A model generated the notes under the pieces. The model did not search any database, had not been told where the DNA came from, and was given only the letters and a program-made list of their open reading frames with translations. Positions 33,205 through 42,181 of a stretch of 64,000 nt of DNA are shown piece by piece. The stretch lies in assembly GCF_001905545.1 (NCBI RefSeq), contig NZ_LIPD01000006.1, positions 310,001-374,000 of the forward strand. Reading direction: 5' to 3'. Made by a program: the position numbers and the translations under genes. Positions within the stretch are counted from its first letter, which is position 1. The number at the start of each line of letters is the position of its first letter. Source of the DNA: Streptomyces sp. CB02056 (lineage in GTDB: Bacteria > Actinomycetota > Actinomycetes > Streptomycetales > Streptomycetaceae).

Positions 33205-34133
33205 CGGCGGCGTTCCCTTCCGTAGAGCCGGAACTGGAGCAGCGAGACCGCCGCGATGATCAGCACGACCACCCAGGCGATGGCGGCCGCGTAGCCGAAG
33301 TCGAGCTGCTGGAAGCCGACCTTGTAGAGGTAGACCACCGGGGTGAGGGTCGCGTCGCCGGGGCCGCCGCGGGTCAGTACGTAGTTCTCGTCGAAGAGCT
33401 GCAGGGTGCCGATGGTGGAGGTGATGACGCAGAACAGCACCACCGGGCGCAGCTGCGGCAGGATCACGCCGCTGTAGGTGCGCACGGTGCCGGCGCCGTC
33501 GAGGGCGGCGGCCTCGTACTGGTCGCGGCCGATCGCCTGCAGTCCGGCCAGCAGGATGACGGCGTTGTAGCCGGTCCACCGCCAGGTGACCGAGCCGATC
33601 AGCGAGATCCGGGCCCAGGTGGGCGAGTTGAGCCAGTCGACCGGGCCGAGGCCGAGCGCCTGGAGGAGCTGGTTGGCGAGGCCGCCGTCGGTGCGCAGCA
33701 GGACCTGGAAGACCACGGCGTAGGCGACCAGGGTGGTGATCGCGGGCAGGAAGAACACCGCCCGCCAGCCGGCCCGGAACCGCAGCCACGACTGGTTGAG
33801 CAGGACGGCGAGCACCAGGGCGAGGCCGATCATCACGGGCACCTGGACGGCGAGGATCAGACCGGTGTTGACCAGGGAGTGCAGGAAGGCCGGGTCGTGC
33901 AGCATCCGCCGGTACTGGTCCAGGCCGACCCAGACGTCGGCGCCGTCGCGGCGGGCGGTGAAGCTCTGGTAGAGGCTGGCGCCGAGCGGATAGGCGAAGA
34001 AGGCGACGAAGAGCGCGGTGGTGGGCCCGGCGAACAGCCAGGCGGCGGTGCGTGGGGAGCGTCGGCGGCGGGCGGGGGCGGCCTGGGTGGTCGCCGACGG
34101 CTTGCGCAGGGTGGCCGGGAGGCTGCTGGTCAT
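33201..34133 (-). CDS. Sugar ABC transporter permease (LacF/MalF type)
   Basis: A 310-residue permease with first membrane segment AWLFAGPTTALFVAFFAYPLGASLY, EAA loop QYEAAALDGAGTVRTYSGVILPQ near 207-229 and the VLTRGGPGDAT block. Starts 9 bp after the binding-protein stop and overlaps the next permease by 4 bp. Confidence 0.93.
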   Translation of the reverse strand: MTSSLPATLRKPSATTQAAPARRRRSPRTAAWLFAGPTTALFVAFFAYPLGASLYQSFTARRDGADVWVGLDQYRRMLHDPAFLHSLVNTGLILAVQVPVMIGLALVLAVLLNQSWLRFRAGWRAVFFLPAITTLVAYAVVFQVLLRTDGGLANQLLQALGLGPVDWLNSPTWARISLIGSVTWRWTGYNAVILLAGLQAIGRDQYEAAALDGAGTVRTYSGVILPQLRPVVLFCVITSTIGTLQLFDENYVLTRGGPGDATLTPVVYLYKVGFQQLDFGYAAAIAWVVVLIIAAVSLLQFRLYGRERRR

Positions 34134-34142
34134 CGGGCCCGC

Positions 34143-35534
34143 CTACCCGACCGTCTGGCGGCCGGTCGCGGTGGCGATCTGGCGGGCGGCGGAGCGCAGG
34201 ACGGTGCCCGGGTCGGCGCCGTTGTGCAGCACCTGGTTGACGGCGGTGGTGACGATGTCGCCGGCCTTGGAGTCGTCGGCGGTGAGCTCGACGGTGGGGA
34301 TGGCGCGGGTGAGTCCGGCGAACAGCTGCATGGCCGGCTGGCCGCCGTAATAGGGGGCGGGCTGCTGGAAGTACGGGTCGTCCAGGGCGGGGAGGTAGGC
34401 GGGGAAGAGGCCTTCGTGCTGCATCATCGAGGCCTGGTTGGCCTTGTCGGCGAGCAGGAAGGAGAGGAAGGCCCAGGCCGTCTCCGGGTTCCGGCTCTGC
34501 GCGGTGACGCACAGGGTGGAGCCGCCGCTGTTGGAGGTGCGGGGGCCGCCGGGGGTGAAGGCGGGCAGCGGGACGACGCCGACCTTCCCCCCGAGGTCGG
34601 CCATGTCGCTGGTGAGGGTGCCGTCCCACCAGGCGGCGGTGGGGGTGGTGGCGGCCTTGCCGTCGTGGGTGCCGGAGACGAGCCCGGACCAGCCGTTCTC
34701 GAAGTCCACCAGGTCGCGGTCGACGAGCTGCTTGAGCAGGGTGAGCGCGCGTTCGGCGGCGGGGGTGGCGACGGCCACCTTGCCGTCGGTGAACCAGCGC
34801 TGGCCCTGCTGCTGGAGCAGCATGGCGAAGAAGCTGTCCTGTTTGGCGTCCAGGATGAGCAGCTTCCTGCCGGTGGCGGCCTTGAGCGCGGTGCCGGCGG
34901 TGAGGTAGTCGTCCCAGGTGGCGAGGCCGGCCGGGTCGATGCCGGCCTGCTGGAACAGGTCGCGCCGGTAGAACAGGGCGCACGGCCCGCTGTCCCAGGG
35001 CAGCGCGAAGACCTTGCCCTTGGCATCCGTGACGGTCCGCCAGGACGCCTCAGCGTACTGGGACTTGAGGCCTGCGGCGCGACTGGTGAGGTCGACCAGG
35101 CCGTTCGGGAAGTTGCCGATGTAGGTGGGCAGCTTGTGGCCCTCGACGGTGAGGATGTCGGGCAGCCCGCTGCCGGCGCCGAACCCGACGGAGATCTTGT
35201 CGTAGGCGTTGTCGTAGCCGATGTCCACCACGTCGACGGTGGTGCCGGGGTGGGCCTGTTCGAAGGCCTTGCCGAGCCGTTGCATGGCCTTGGCGGCGAC
35301 GTCCCAGGACCAGATGACGACCTTGCCGGAGAGGGCGGCGCCCGGGCTGCCGGTGAGCTGCTTGGCACTGGTGCCGCCGGCGCCGCCGGTCGCGCAGCCG
35401 GTGGCGCCGGCCATCAGCAGCGCGCCGCCCGCGAGTCCGGCGGAGAGGATCCGGCGCCGTGCCGGACCTGATCTCAATTCGCCCTGGTCACGGGCTGGTT
35501 GGGGATCTTTTTTGTGCCGGGTTCGTGCGGACAT
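34143..35534 (-). CDS. Sugar ABC transporter substrate-binding lipoprotein
   Basis: A 463-residue binding protein, first gene of the galactoside operon. N-terminus with ARRRILSAGLAGGALLMAGATGC: lipobox at C47 behind an Arg-rich, possibly Tat, signal. Family 1 binding-protein blocks: VVIWSWDVAAKAMQRL, GLPDILTVEGHKLPTY, WDSGPCALFYRRDLFQQAGI, GTHDGKAATTPTAAWWDG, ETAWAFLSFLLADK. It probably binds a galacto-oligosaccharide because GH42 is in the operon; this is inferred. It is divergent from the P-protein-like cluster across a 96-bp region with a compound operator. Confidence 0.92.
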   Translation of the reverse strand: MSARTRHKKDPQPARDQGELRSGPARRRILSAGLAGGALLMAGATGCATGGAGGTSAKQLTGSPGAALSGKVVIWSWDVAAKAMQRLGKAFEQAHPGTTVDVVDIGYDNAYDKISVGFGAGSGLPDILTVEGHKLPTYIGNFPNGLVDLTSRAAGLKSQYAEASWRTVTDAKGKVFALPWDSGPCALFYRRDLFQQAGIDPAGLATWDDYLTAGTALKAATGRKLLILDAKQDSFFAMLLQQQGQRWFTDGKVAVATPAAERALTLLKQLVDRDLVDFENGWSGLVSGTHDGKAATTPTAAWWDGTLTSDMADLGGKVGVVPLPAFTPGGPRTSNSGGSTLCVTAQSRNPETAWAFLSFLLADKANQASMMQHEGLFPAYLPALDDPYFQQPAPYYGGQPAMQLFAGLTRAIPTVELTADDSKAGDIVTTAVNQVLHNGADPGTVLRSAARQIATATGRQTVG

Positions 35535-35549
35535 CTTGCCTCCCGACTG

Positions 35550-35587
35550 GTGAATGCCGAATGCTGTATACAGAACTCAGCATTCAC
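35550..35587. promoter_or_regulatory. Compound operator between galactoside operon and P-protein-like cluster
   Basis: Holds the perfect palindrome CTGTATACAG (35564-35573), like GntR/FadR-type sites, inside larger symmetry: GTGAATGC (35550-35557) with GCATTCAC (35580-35587), and GAATGCTG (35559-35566) with CAGCATTC (35578-35585). A GntR gene lies at the end of the cluster (40717). The site could control both divergent operons. Confidence 0.55.
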
Positions 35588-35630
35588 AACCCCGTCAAGG
35601 CTTGTGACTGAAATCGCGGAAGGTGCCAGC

Positions 35631-37004
35631 ATGAGCACACGCGTCCCCCGAACCCACCCGTACATCCCCAACTCCGCCCCGCAGGTGAGGAAAGCGATGC
35701 TGGCGGAGGTCGGCGCCCAGGACGTCGAGGAGTTCTACGCCGACATCCCGGCCGCCCTCCGGCTGGACCGCCCGCTGCGGCTGCCCGAGCCGCTCGGCTC
35801 CGAGGCCCGGCTGGTCGCCCACATGGAGGAGCTGCTCTCCCGCAACACCGCCGTCCCGCCGGGCCGCAGCTTCCTCGGCGCCGGCTGCTACCGCCACCAC
35901 GTGCCCGCCGTGGTGGACGAGATCGTCAACCGCAGCGAGTTCCTCACCGCCTACGCGGGCGAGCCGTACGAGGACCACGGCCGCTTCCAGGCACTGTGGG
36001 AGTACCAGTCGCTGATGGCCGAGCTGCTGGCCGTCGACGTCGTCAACGTGCCGACGTACGACGGGTTCCAGGCCGCCGCGACGGCGCTGCGGATGGCCGG
36101 ACGGGCCACCGGGCGGCGCCGGCTGGTGCTGGTCGGCGCGATCGACCCGGACCGGATCTCACGGATCCGCGACTACGTCCGGGGCGTCCACGAGCTCGTC
36201 CTCGTCCCGGCCGATCCCGCCGCCGTCCGGGCCGCGCTCGCCGAGGGCGACGCGGCCGCCGTCTACGCCCAGCTCACCGACCACGACGGCCGGGTGGACC
36301 AGGATCTGCCGAGCTACATCGAACTCGCCCACCAGGCGGGCGCGTTGGCCGTCGCCCACGTCAACCCGCTCAGCCTCGGCGTGCTCACCCCGCCCGCCGA
36401 GCTCGGCGCCGACCTCACCTGCGGCGACCTCCAGCCGCTCGGCATCCACCCGAGCTACGGCGGCGGCAACGCGGGCTTCATCGGCAGCCCGGACGACGAG
36501 CGCCTGGTCGCCGAGTACCCGAGCCGGCTGTTCGGCCTCGTCCCCACCGACGTCCCCGGCGAGTACGGCTTCGGCGACGTCGCGTACGAGCGCACCTCCT
36601 TCGCGGTGCGCGAGGAGGGCAAGGAGTGGGTCGGCACCGCCGCCGCCCTGCACGGCATCGCCGCCGGGGTCTACCTCACGCTGATGGGCCCGCACGGCAT
36701 GCGGGAGATCGGCGCGACGATCCTCGCCAACACCGCCTACGCCCGGCAGCGGCTGGCCGAGGTCCCCGGCGTGGAGCTCGCGGACCCGCGGGCCGTCCAC
36801 TTCGCCGACTTCACCGTCCGCTACACCGGCGAGCGCACCGCCGCGGAGATCGCCGAGGCCCTGCTCGCCCGCGGCCTGCACGGCGGCACCCCGGTCGGGG
36901 CCGACGAGGCCGGCGCCCGTGAGGGCCGCTACTGCGTGACCGAGCTGCACACCCGGGCCGACATCGACCGCCTCGCCGACGCACTTGAGGAGATCGCGAA
37001 GTGA
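35631..37004 (+). CDS. Glycine dehydrogenase (decarboxylating) subunit 1-like protein, GcvPA type
   Basis: A 457-residue protein matching the N-terminal half of P-protein: PYIPNSAPQVRKAMLAEVGAQDVEEFYADIP, FLGAGCYRHHVPAVVDEI, AGEPYEDHGRFQALWEYQS, NVPTYDGFQAAATAL and AYARQRLAEVPGVEL. Canonical GcvPA has FLGAGxYxHxxP and TPYQPE; here the latter is replaced by AGEPYEDH. Streptomyces normally has one long GcvP chain, so this split, second system is unusual. GGAAGGTG precedes the ATG. It overlaps the PB-like gene by 4 bp. No gcvT or gcvH is in the window. Confidence 0.85.
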   Translation: MSTRVPRTHPYIPNSAPQVRKAMLAEVGAQDVEEFYADIPAALRLDRPLRLPEPLGSEARLVAHMEELLSRNTAVPPGRSFLGAGCYRHHVPAVVDEIVNRSEFLTAYAGEPYEDHGRFQALWEYQSLMAELLAVDVVNVPTYDGFQAAATALRMAGRATGRRRLVLVGAIDPDRISRIRDYVRGVHELVLVPADPAAVRAALAEGDAAAVYAQLTDHDGRVDQDLPSYIELAHQAGALAVAHVNPLSLGVLTPPAELGADLTCGDLQPLGIHPSYGGGNAGFIGSPDDERLVAEYPSRLFGLVPTDVPGEYGFGDVAYERTSFAVREEGKEWVGTAAALHGIAAGVYLTLMGPHGMREIGATILANTAYARQRLAEVPGVELADPRAVHFADFTVRYTGERTAAEIAEALLARGLHGGTPVGADEAGAREGRYCVTELHTRADIDRLADALEEIAK

Positions 37005-38599
37005 CGAACCGTCAGAACAGCGAGCCGGTGGACCCGCGGATCGCCCCCAAACCCGCCCTGCGCCGCTTCCACCAGGCCCGCTGGGACGAGAAGCTCGTCT
37101 TCGAGCTCGGCGCCCCCGGCGAGCGCGGCGTCCTGCCCCCGCTGCCCGAGGCCGCCGTCACCGCCGCCGTCGGCGACCCGGCCGAACGGCTGCCCGCCGC
37201 GCTGCGCCGCGCCACACCGCCCGCCCTGCCCGAACTCGGCCAGCAGCAGGTGCTCCGGCACTACCTGCGGCTCTCCCAGGAGAACCTCGGCGCCGACCTC
37301 AACGTGGACGTCGGCCAGGGCACCTGCACCATGAAGTACAGCCCCAAGGTCAACGACACCTTCGTCCGCGACCCCCGGATCGCCGCCCTGCACCCCGCGC
37401 AGGACCCCTCCACCGTCCAGGGCGTGCTCGAACTCGTCCACCGGCTGGAGCAGTTGCTCAAGGAGGTCTCCGGCATGGACCGGGTCAGCCTCCAGCCCGG
37501 CGCGGGCTCGGCGGCGATCTGGACCAACGTCTCGGTGATCCGCGCCCACCACGCCGCGCGCGGCGAACTGGAGCAGCGCGACGAGATCATCACCACCGCC
37601 TTCTCCCACCCCTCCAACGCCGCCTGCGCCAAGACCGCCGGCTTCCGGGTGATCACCCTGCACCCCGACGCCGACGGCTACCCCGACATCGAGGCGCTGC
37701 GCGCCGCCGTCGGCCCGCGCACCGCCGCGCTGCTCATCACCAACCCCGAGGACACCGGCATCTACAACCCCCGGATCGCCGAGTTCGTCCGGATCGTCCA
37801 CGAGGCCGGCGGCCTGTGCGCCTACGACCAGGCCAACGCCAACGGCATCCTCGGCATCACCCGGGCCCGCGAGGCCGGCTTCGACCTGTGCCACTTCAAC
37901 CTCCACAAGACCTTCTCCACCCCGCACGCCTGCGGCGGACCGGCGGCCGGCGCCTGCGGCGTCACCGCCGAACTCGCGCCCTACCTGCCGCGCCCCACCG
38001 TCGAGTTCGACGGCGAGCGGTACGTCCTGGACGACGACCGGCCGGACTCGGTCGGCAAGATCCGCCCCTACCTGGGCGTCGTGCCGAACCTGGTGCGCGC
38101 CTACGCCTGGATCACGGCCCTGGGCGCCGAGGGGCTGCGCGAGGCCGCCGAGACCGCCGTGCTCAACAACAACTACCTGCTGCACCGGGTGCGGCGGATC
38201 CGCGGCGTCTCCGTCCCGTACGCCGAGGGCCGCCCCCGGGTCGAGCAGGTCCGCTACAGCTGGCAGCAGCTCAACGAGGACACCGGCCTGCACAGCGAGG
38301 ACCTCGGCTACCGCGCCGCCGACTTCGGCACCCACTACTGGACCAGCCATCACCCGTACGTGGTCCCGGAGCCGATGACGCTGGAGCCCACCGAGTCCTA
38401 CTCCCGGGCCGACCTGGACGAGTACGCGGCGATCCTCGCCGAGGTCGCCCGCGAGGCGTACGAGGACCCGGAGACCGTCCGCACCGCGCCGCACAACTCC
38501 ACCGTGCACCGGATCCGGCACGAGCCGCTGGACGACCCGGCGGTCTGGGCGGTCAGCTGGCGCGCCTACCGCCGCAAGGTCCTGGGCGAGCGGCCGTGA
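37001..38599 (+). CDS. Glycine dehydrogenase (decarboxylating) subunit 2-like protein, GcvPB type
   Basis: A 532-residue PLP enzyme half. The PLP lysine is K303 in HFNLHKTFSTPHACGGP. Other blocks: GQGTCTMKYSPKVND (109-118 region), VSLQPGAGSAAIW, LITNPEDTGIYNP and AYDQANANGILG. Where glycine decarboxylases read H-G-T-N-P-A-S, this has FSHPSNAA, and their LGSCTMKYNP is QGTCTMKYSP. The differences are around the substrate and cofactor, so a substrate other than glycine, or an acceptor other than H-protein lipoyl, is plausible. Starts with GTGA overlap and overlaps the next gene the same way. Confidence 0.85.
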   Translation: MTNRQNSEPVDPRIAPKPALRRFHQARWDEKLVFELGAPGERGVLPPLPEAAVTAAVGDPAERLPAALRRATPPALPELGQQQVLRHYLRLSQENLGADLNVDVGQGTCTMKYSPKVNDTFVRDPRIAALHPAQDPSTVQGVLELVHRLEQLLKEVSGMDRVSLQPGAGSAAIWTNVSVIRAHHAARGELEQRDEIITTAFSHPSNAACAKTAGFRVITLHPDADGYPDIEALRAAVGPRTAALLITNPEDTGIYNPRIAEFVRIVHEAGGLCAYDQANANGILGITRAREAGFDLCHFNLHKTFSTPHACGGPAAGACGVTAELAPYLPRPTVEFDGERYVLDDDRPDSVGKIRPYLGVVPNLVRAYAWITALGAEGLREAAETAVLNNNYLLHRVRRIRGVSVPYAEGRPRVEQVRYSWQQLNEDTGLHSEDLGYRAADFGTHYWTSHHPYVVPEPMTLEPTESYSRADLDEYAAILAEVAREAYEDPETVRTAPHNSTVHRIRHEPLDDPAVWAVSWRAYRRKVLGERP

Positions 38600-39801
38600 C
38601 CTCCGCCCCGGGCGCCCGGATCGGGCTGGTGGTCAACCCGGTCGCCGGCCTCGGCGGCCTGGTCGGCCTCAAGGGCAGCGACGGCGCCGAGGTCCAGCGG
38701 CGGGCCCTGGCGCTCGGGGCCCGGCCGCAGGCCGTCGCCCGGGCCTCGCTGACGATCAGTCAACTTCCGCCGGACGTCGAACTGATCACCGTCGACGGCC
38801 CGATGGGCGCCGCCGCGGTGCGGGCGGCCGGCCGGCCCGCGCGGGTCGTCCACCACAGCACCGGGCCGCGGGCCGCCGGGGCACCGGGCACCGGGGAACC
38901 GAGCACAGCCGCCGACACCCGGGCGGCGGTGCGCGCCCTGGTCGCGGCCGGCGCCGGGCTGCTGCTGTTCTGCGGCGGCGACGGCACCGCCCGCGACGTG
39001 CTGGACGCACTCGGGCCCGAGCCCCGGGTGCCGGTGCTCGGCATCCCCGCCGGGGTCAAGATGCACTCCGCCGTGTTCGCCGTCCACCCCCGGGCCGCCG
39101 CCGAGGTCGCGGCGGCCTGGGCGGCCGGCCGCGGCGTCCGGCTGACGGCCGCCGAGGTGGTGGACCGGGACGAGGCCGCGCTGCGGGCCGGCCGGGTCTC
39201 CGCCCGGCTGTACGGCCGACTGACCGTCCCCGTGCTGCCTGCCCGGGTCCAGCAGCGCAAGACCGGCAGCTCCGGGCCCGACCCGGGGACACCGGCCGGC
39301 CTCGCCGCCGAGGTCGCCGAACGCGTCGGCCCCGGCGGGCTGCTGCTCCTCGGGCCCGGCAGCACCACCTACGCGGTGGCCACCGCGCTCGGCGCGCCGG
39401 GCGCCAGCCTGACCGGCGTCGACCTGCTGCGGCTCGGCCCCGCGAGCGCCCTCGGCCCCGGCCACGCCGACGGCCTCGCCACCGCCGCCCGCCTCCTGAT
39501 CCGCGACGCCCGGGCCGACCAGCTGCGCGCCCTGCCCACCACCCCCTGCATCGCCCTCTCCCCGATCGGCGGCCAGGGCTTCCTGCTCGGCCGCGGCAAC
39601 CAGCAGCTCACCCCCGAACTGCTGCGCGCCGCGGGCCGGGAACGGCTGCTGGTGCTCGCCACCGAGGCGAAGCTCGCCGCCCTGGCGGGCCGCCCGCTGC
39701 TGCTGGACACCGGCGACCCCGACCTGGACGACGCCCTCTCCGGCCACGTCCGGGTGATCACCGGCCGCCGCTCCGGCGCCGTGTACCGCCTCTCCGCCTG
39801 A
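38596..39801 (+). CDS. ATP-NAD kinase / AcoX family protein
   Basis: A 401-residue protein. N-terminal GLVVNPVAGLGGLVGLKGSDG is the AcoX-type entry, LLLFCGGDGTARDVLDALG carries the GGDGT motif of NAD and diacylglycerol kinases, followed by LGIPAGVKMHSAVFAV, LLLLGPGSTTYAVA and the C-terminal IGGQGFLLGRGNQQLTPELL. Members are mostly uncharacterised; AcoX sits in acetoin catabolic operons. GTG start overlaps the PB-like stop (GTGA), so it is translated with the P-protein-like enzyme. It could supply or sense a nucleotide cofactor, but that is a guess. Confidence 0.85.
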   Translation: MTSAPGARIGLVVNPVAGLGGLVGLKGSDGAEVQRRALALGARPQAVARASLTISQLPPDVELITVDGPMGAAAVRAAGRPARVVHHSTGPRAAGAPGTGEPSTAADTRAAVRALVAAGAGLLLFCGGDGTARDVLDALGPEPRVPVLGIPAGVKMHSAVFAVHPRAAAEVAAAWAAGRGVRLTAAEVVDRDEAALRAGRVSARLYGRLTVPVLPARVQQRKTGSSGPDPGTPAGLAAEVAERVGPGGLLLLGPGSTTYAVATALGAPGASLTGVDLLRLGPASALGPGHADGLATAARLLIRDARADQLRALPTTPCIALSPIGGQGFLLGRGNQQLTPELLRAAGRERLLVLATEAKLAALAGRPLLLDTGDPDLDDALSGHVRVITGRRSGAVYRLSA

Positions 39802-39826
39802 CCTCCCACCCACAGAGGAGCCCCCC

Positions 39827-40573
39827 ATGATCGACCTGCACGACAAGCGCGCGATCGTCACCGGCGCCGCCTCCGGCATCGGCCGGGCCACCGCCGCCCT
39901 GCTCGCCGAACTCGGCGCCGCCGTCGTCCTCCTCGACCTCGACGCCGAGCGCGGCGAACAGGCCGCCAAGGAGATCGGCGGCACCTTCGTCCGCTGCGAC
40001 GTCTCCCGGCGCGCCGACTGCGAGCGGGCCGTCAGCACCGCTGTCGAGCAACACGGCGGCGTGGACGTACTGTTCAACAACGCGGGCATCATCCGCCGCT
40101 CCACCGTCACCGAGATCAGCGACGAGGACTGGGACCTGGTGATGGCCGTCAACGTCCGCTCGATCATGCTGCTCAGCGGGCTGGTGGTGCCGCTGATGGC
40201 CGCGAGCGGCGGCGGCAGCATCGTCAACACCGGATCCGGCTGGGGCATCAAGGGCGGCGGCCGGGCCATCTCCTACTGCGCCTCCAAGGGCGCCGTGGTC
40301 AACATGACCCGGGCGATGGCCATCGACCACGGCCCGGACAACATCCGGGTCAACTGCGTCTGCCCGGGCGACACCGACACCGGCATGCTCGCCGAGGAGG
40401 CCCGCCAACTCGGCGAGAGCCCCGACGCCTTCTACACCGACGCCGCCGACCGCCCGCTCGGCCGGATCGGCCAGCCCCGGGACATCGCGCAGACCGTCGC
40501 CTTCCTGGCCAGCGACGCCGCCGCCTTCGTCAGCGGCGCGGTCATCGCCGTGGACGGCGCCGGTACGGCCTGA
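39827..40573 (+). CDS. Short-chain dehydrogenase/reductase
   Basis: A 248-residue classical SDR. Cofactor site TGAASGIGRATA (12-23), Asp at the end of strand 2 (VVLLDLDAER) favouring NAD(H), NNAG at 83-86, catalytic Ser in GSGWG, Tyr and Lys in SYCASKGAVVNMTRA, and the VNCVCPGDTDTGM loop. The C-terminus VSGAVIAVDGAGTA is standard. GAGGAG precedes the ATG, 25 bp after the AcoX-like gene, so same operon. It probably oxidises or reduces an intermediate of the P-protein-like pathway. Confidence 0.92.
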   Translation: MIDLHDKRAIVTGAASGIGRATAALLAELGAAVVLLDLDAERGEQAAKEIGGTFVRCDVSRRADCERAVSTAVEQHGGVDVLFNNAGIIRRSTVTEISDEDWDLVMAVNVRSIMLLSGLVVPLMAASGGGSIVNTGSGWGIKGGGRAISYCASKGAVVNMTRAMAIDHGPDNIRVNCVCPGDTDTGMLAEEARQLGESPDAFYTDAADRPLGRIGQPRDIAQTVAFLASDAAAFVSGAVIAVDGAGTA

Positions 40574-40716
40574 CCGCCTGACCGACCACCCGCCAGGACC
40601 CGGCCCGGGCGGTCGGGCACCGACGGCCGGGCGCCCGCCCGCTGGTGGCCGGCCGCCCGGCCACCGGTGCCGGTCGCCCGGCCGGTACGCTACCGACCAG
40701 GAAGAAGGGAAGCCCG

Positions 40717-41370
40717 ATGGCGATCGAGCGGCGTCCGCTGCGCGAGCAGGTCAAGGACGAACTCCTGGAGCAGCTCGGCCGCGGCCGGTTCACCCCCGGC
40801 GAGTCGATCAACGAGGTCCAGCTCGCCGAGGAACTGGGCGTGAGCCGAACCCCCCTGCGCGAGGCCCTGATCAGCCTGGAGCGCGAGGGCATCATCACCA
40901 GCGAACGCGGCAAGGGCTTCCGCTTCGCCCCCACCGGCAAACAGGAGTTCCTCGACCTCACCGCGATCGTCATCGCCCTGGAGTCGCTGGCCCTGCGCAC
41001 CTCCGACCCGGCCCACCTGGCCGAGATCGCCCCCCGGCTGCTCGCCGAGGCCCGCGCCTTCTCCGCCCCGCAGGCCCCGCACGGCACGATAGAGCGCCAC
41101 GACGACGCCTGGCACGCCCTGCTGCTCTCCGGCTGCGCCAATGCCCGGCTGCGCGAGATGATCGACTCGCTGAAGCTCACCCTGCACCGCTACGAGCGGG
41201 TGGTGGTCGGCGACCACGAGATCCTGGAGCGCGCCGCCGAGGAGCACGAGCGGATCGCCCAGTGCCTGCTGGACGGCGACATCGACCAGGCCGTCGCCGC
41301 GCTGGAGGCCAACTGGACCGGCGGCATGGAACGCATCCTGCACCGGCTGCCCCCGGTCGCCGCGTTCTGA
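40717..41370 (+). CDS. GntR-family regulator (FadR/FCD subfamily)
   Basis: A 217-residue regulator. Winged HTH at about 8-75 (LREQVKDELLEQLGRGRFTPG, VQLAEELGVSRTPLREALISL), then an all-helical FCD ligand domain with likely metal-binding Asp/His residues in IERHDDAWHALLLSG and LTLHRYERVV and the closing EEHERIAQCLLDGD. AAGAAGGGAAG precedes the ATG. It follows the P-protein-like cluster after 143 bp and is the natural candidate to bind the CTGTATACAG site at 35564. Confidence 0.9.
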   Translation: MAIERRPLREQVKDELLEQLGRGRFTPGESINEVQLAEELGVSRTPLREALISLEREGIITSERGKGFRFAPTGKQEFLDLTAIVIALESLALRTSDPAHLAEIAPRLLAEARAFSAPQAPHGTIERHDDAWHALLLSGCANARLREMIDSLKLTLHRYERVVVGDHEILERAAEEHERIAQCLLDGDIDQAVAALEANWTGGMERILHRLPPVAAF

Positions 41371-41406
41371 GCCGCCTGCCCCGGGCGCCGCGTTCGAGCC
41401 GGCCCG

Positions 41407-42159
41407 TCAGCCCAGCAGTTCCGGGACGCCCGGGGCGAGCCAGTGCAGCCGGTCGGCCAGGCCGGCCGCCTCGAACCGCGCGGTGGTCTCCGCCCGCCCC
41501 TCGGTGAAGTGCTCCCACGAGGTGTAGTGGACGGGGACGACCCGGCGGGCACCGAGCGAGGCGGTGAGCGCGGCGGCCTGCGCCCCGTCCATGGTGATCA
41601 GCGCACCGCCGCCGAAGGCCCCGATCCGGGCCGCGCCGAGGTGCAGGAAGGCCGTACCGATCCGGAACTTCCGCCCCACCGCGTCCAGTTCGGGGATGTG
41701 GACGGTGTCACCCGAGATGTAGAGCGCCTCCTCCTCACCGGGCACCTCGACCACGAAGCCGGTCACGTCCCCGACCGGACCGTGCAGGCCCGGCGTGCCG
41801 GTCACCCGCAGGGTCCGGCCGTCCACCGTCAGGGTGCGGCTCTGCCAGGGCGCCAGCCCGAGCGCGCCGCCGCCGATCCGGGCGGCCCCGCTGACGGTGG
41901 TCAGCACCGGCCGCCCGGCGAGCAGGGTCCGGCCGGTGGCGTCCAGGTTGTCGGGGTGCTCGTCGTGGCTGAGCAGCACGGCGTCCACCGGCGGCAGCTC
42001 GTGCGCACCGATCGCCGGGGCGCCGGTGCTACGCAGGACCACCGGGTCGTGCCGGTACTCGGCCGGAGCCGGATCGAAGACGGGGTCGGTGAGCAGCCGC
42101 AGCCCGCCGACCTCCAGCAGGACGGTCGCGGTGCCGATGTGGGTGGCCTTGATCTTCAC
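41407..42159 (-). CDS. MBL-fold metallo-hydrolase (UlaG-like)
   Basis: A 250-residue metallo-beta-lactamase fold protein: ATHIGTATVLLEVGGLRLLTDPVFD at the start, then the metal loop LLSHDEHPDNLDATG, a variant of HxHxDH seen in this subgroup (H-D-x-H-x-D-N), ISGDTVHIPELD, LHLGAARIGAFGG and VPVHYTSWEHF. The substrate is unknown. It lies 34 bp behind a GlxA-type regulator gene on the same strand, with a 13-bp palindrome between, suggesting control by that regulator or another DNA-binding protein. Confidence 0.85.
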   Translation of the reverse strand: MKIKATHIGTATVLLEVGGLRLLTDPVFDPAPAEYRHDPVVLRSTGAPAIGAHELPPVDAVLLSHDEHPDNLDATGRTLLAGRPVLTTVSGAARIGGGALGLAPWQSRTLTVDGRTLRVTGTPGLHGPVGDVTGFVVEVPGEEEALYISGDTVHIPELDAVGRKFRIGTAFLHLGAARIGAFGGGALITMDGAQAAALTASLGARRVVPVHYTSWEHFTEGRAETTARFEAAGLADRLHWLAPGVPELLG

Positions 42160-42181
42160 AGTGCTCTTTCCCTAGCGGTGA

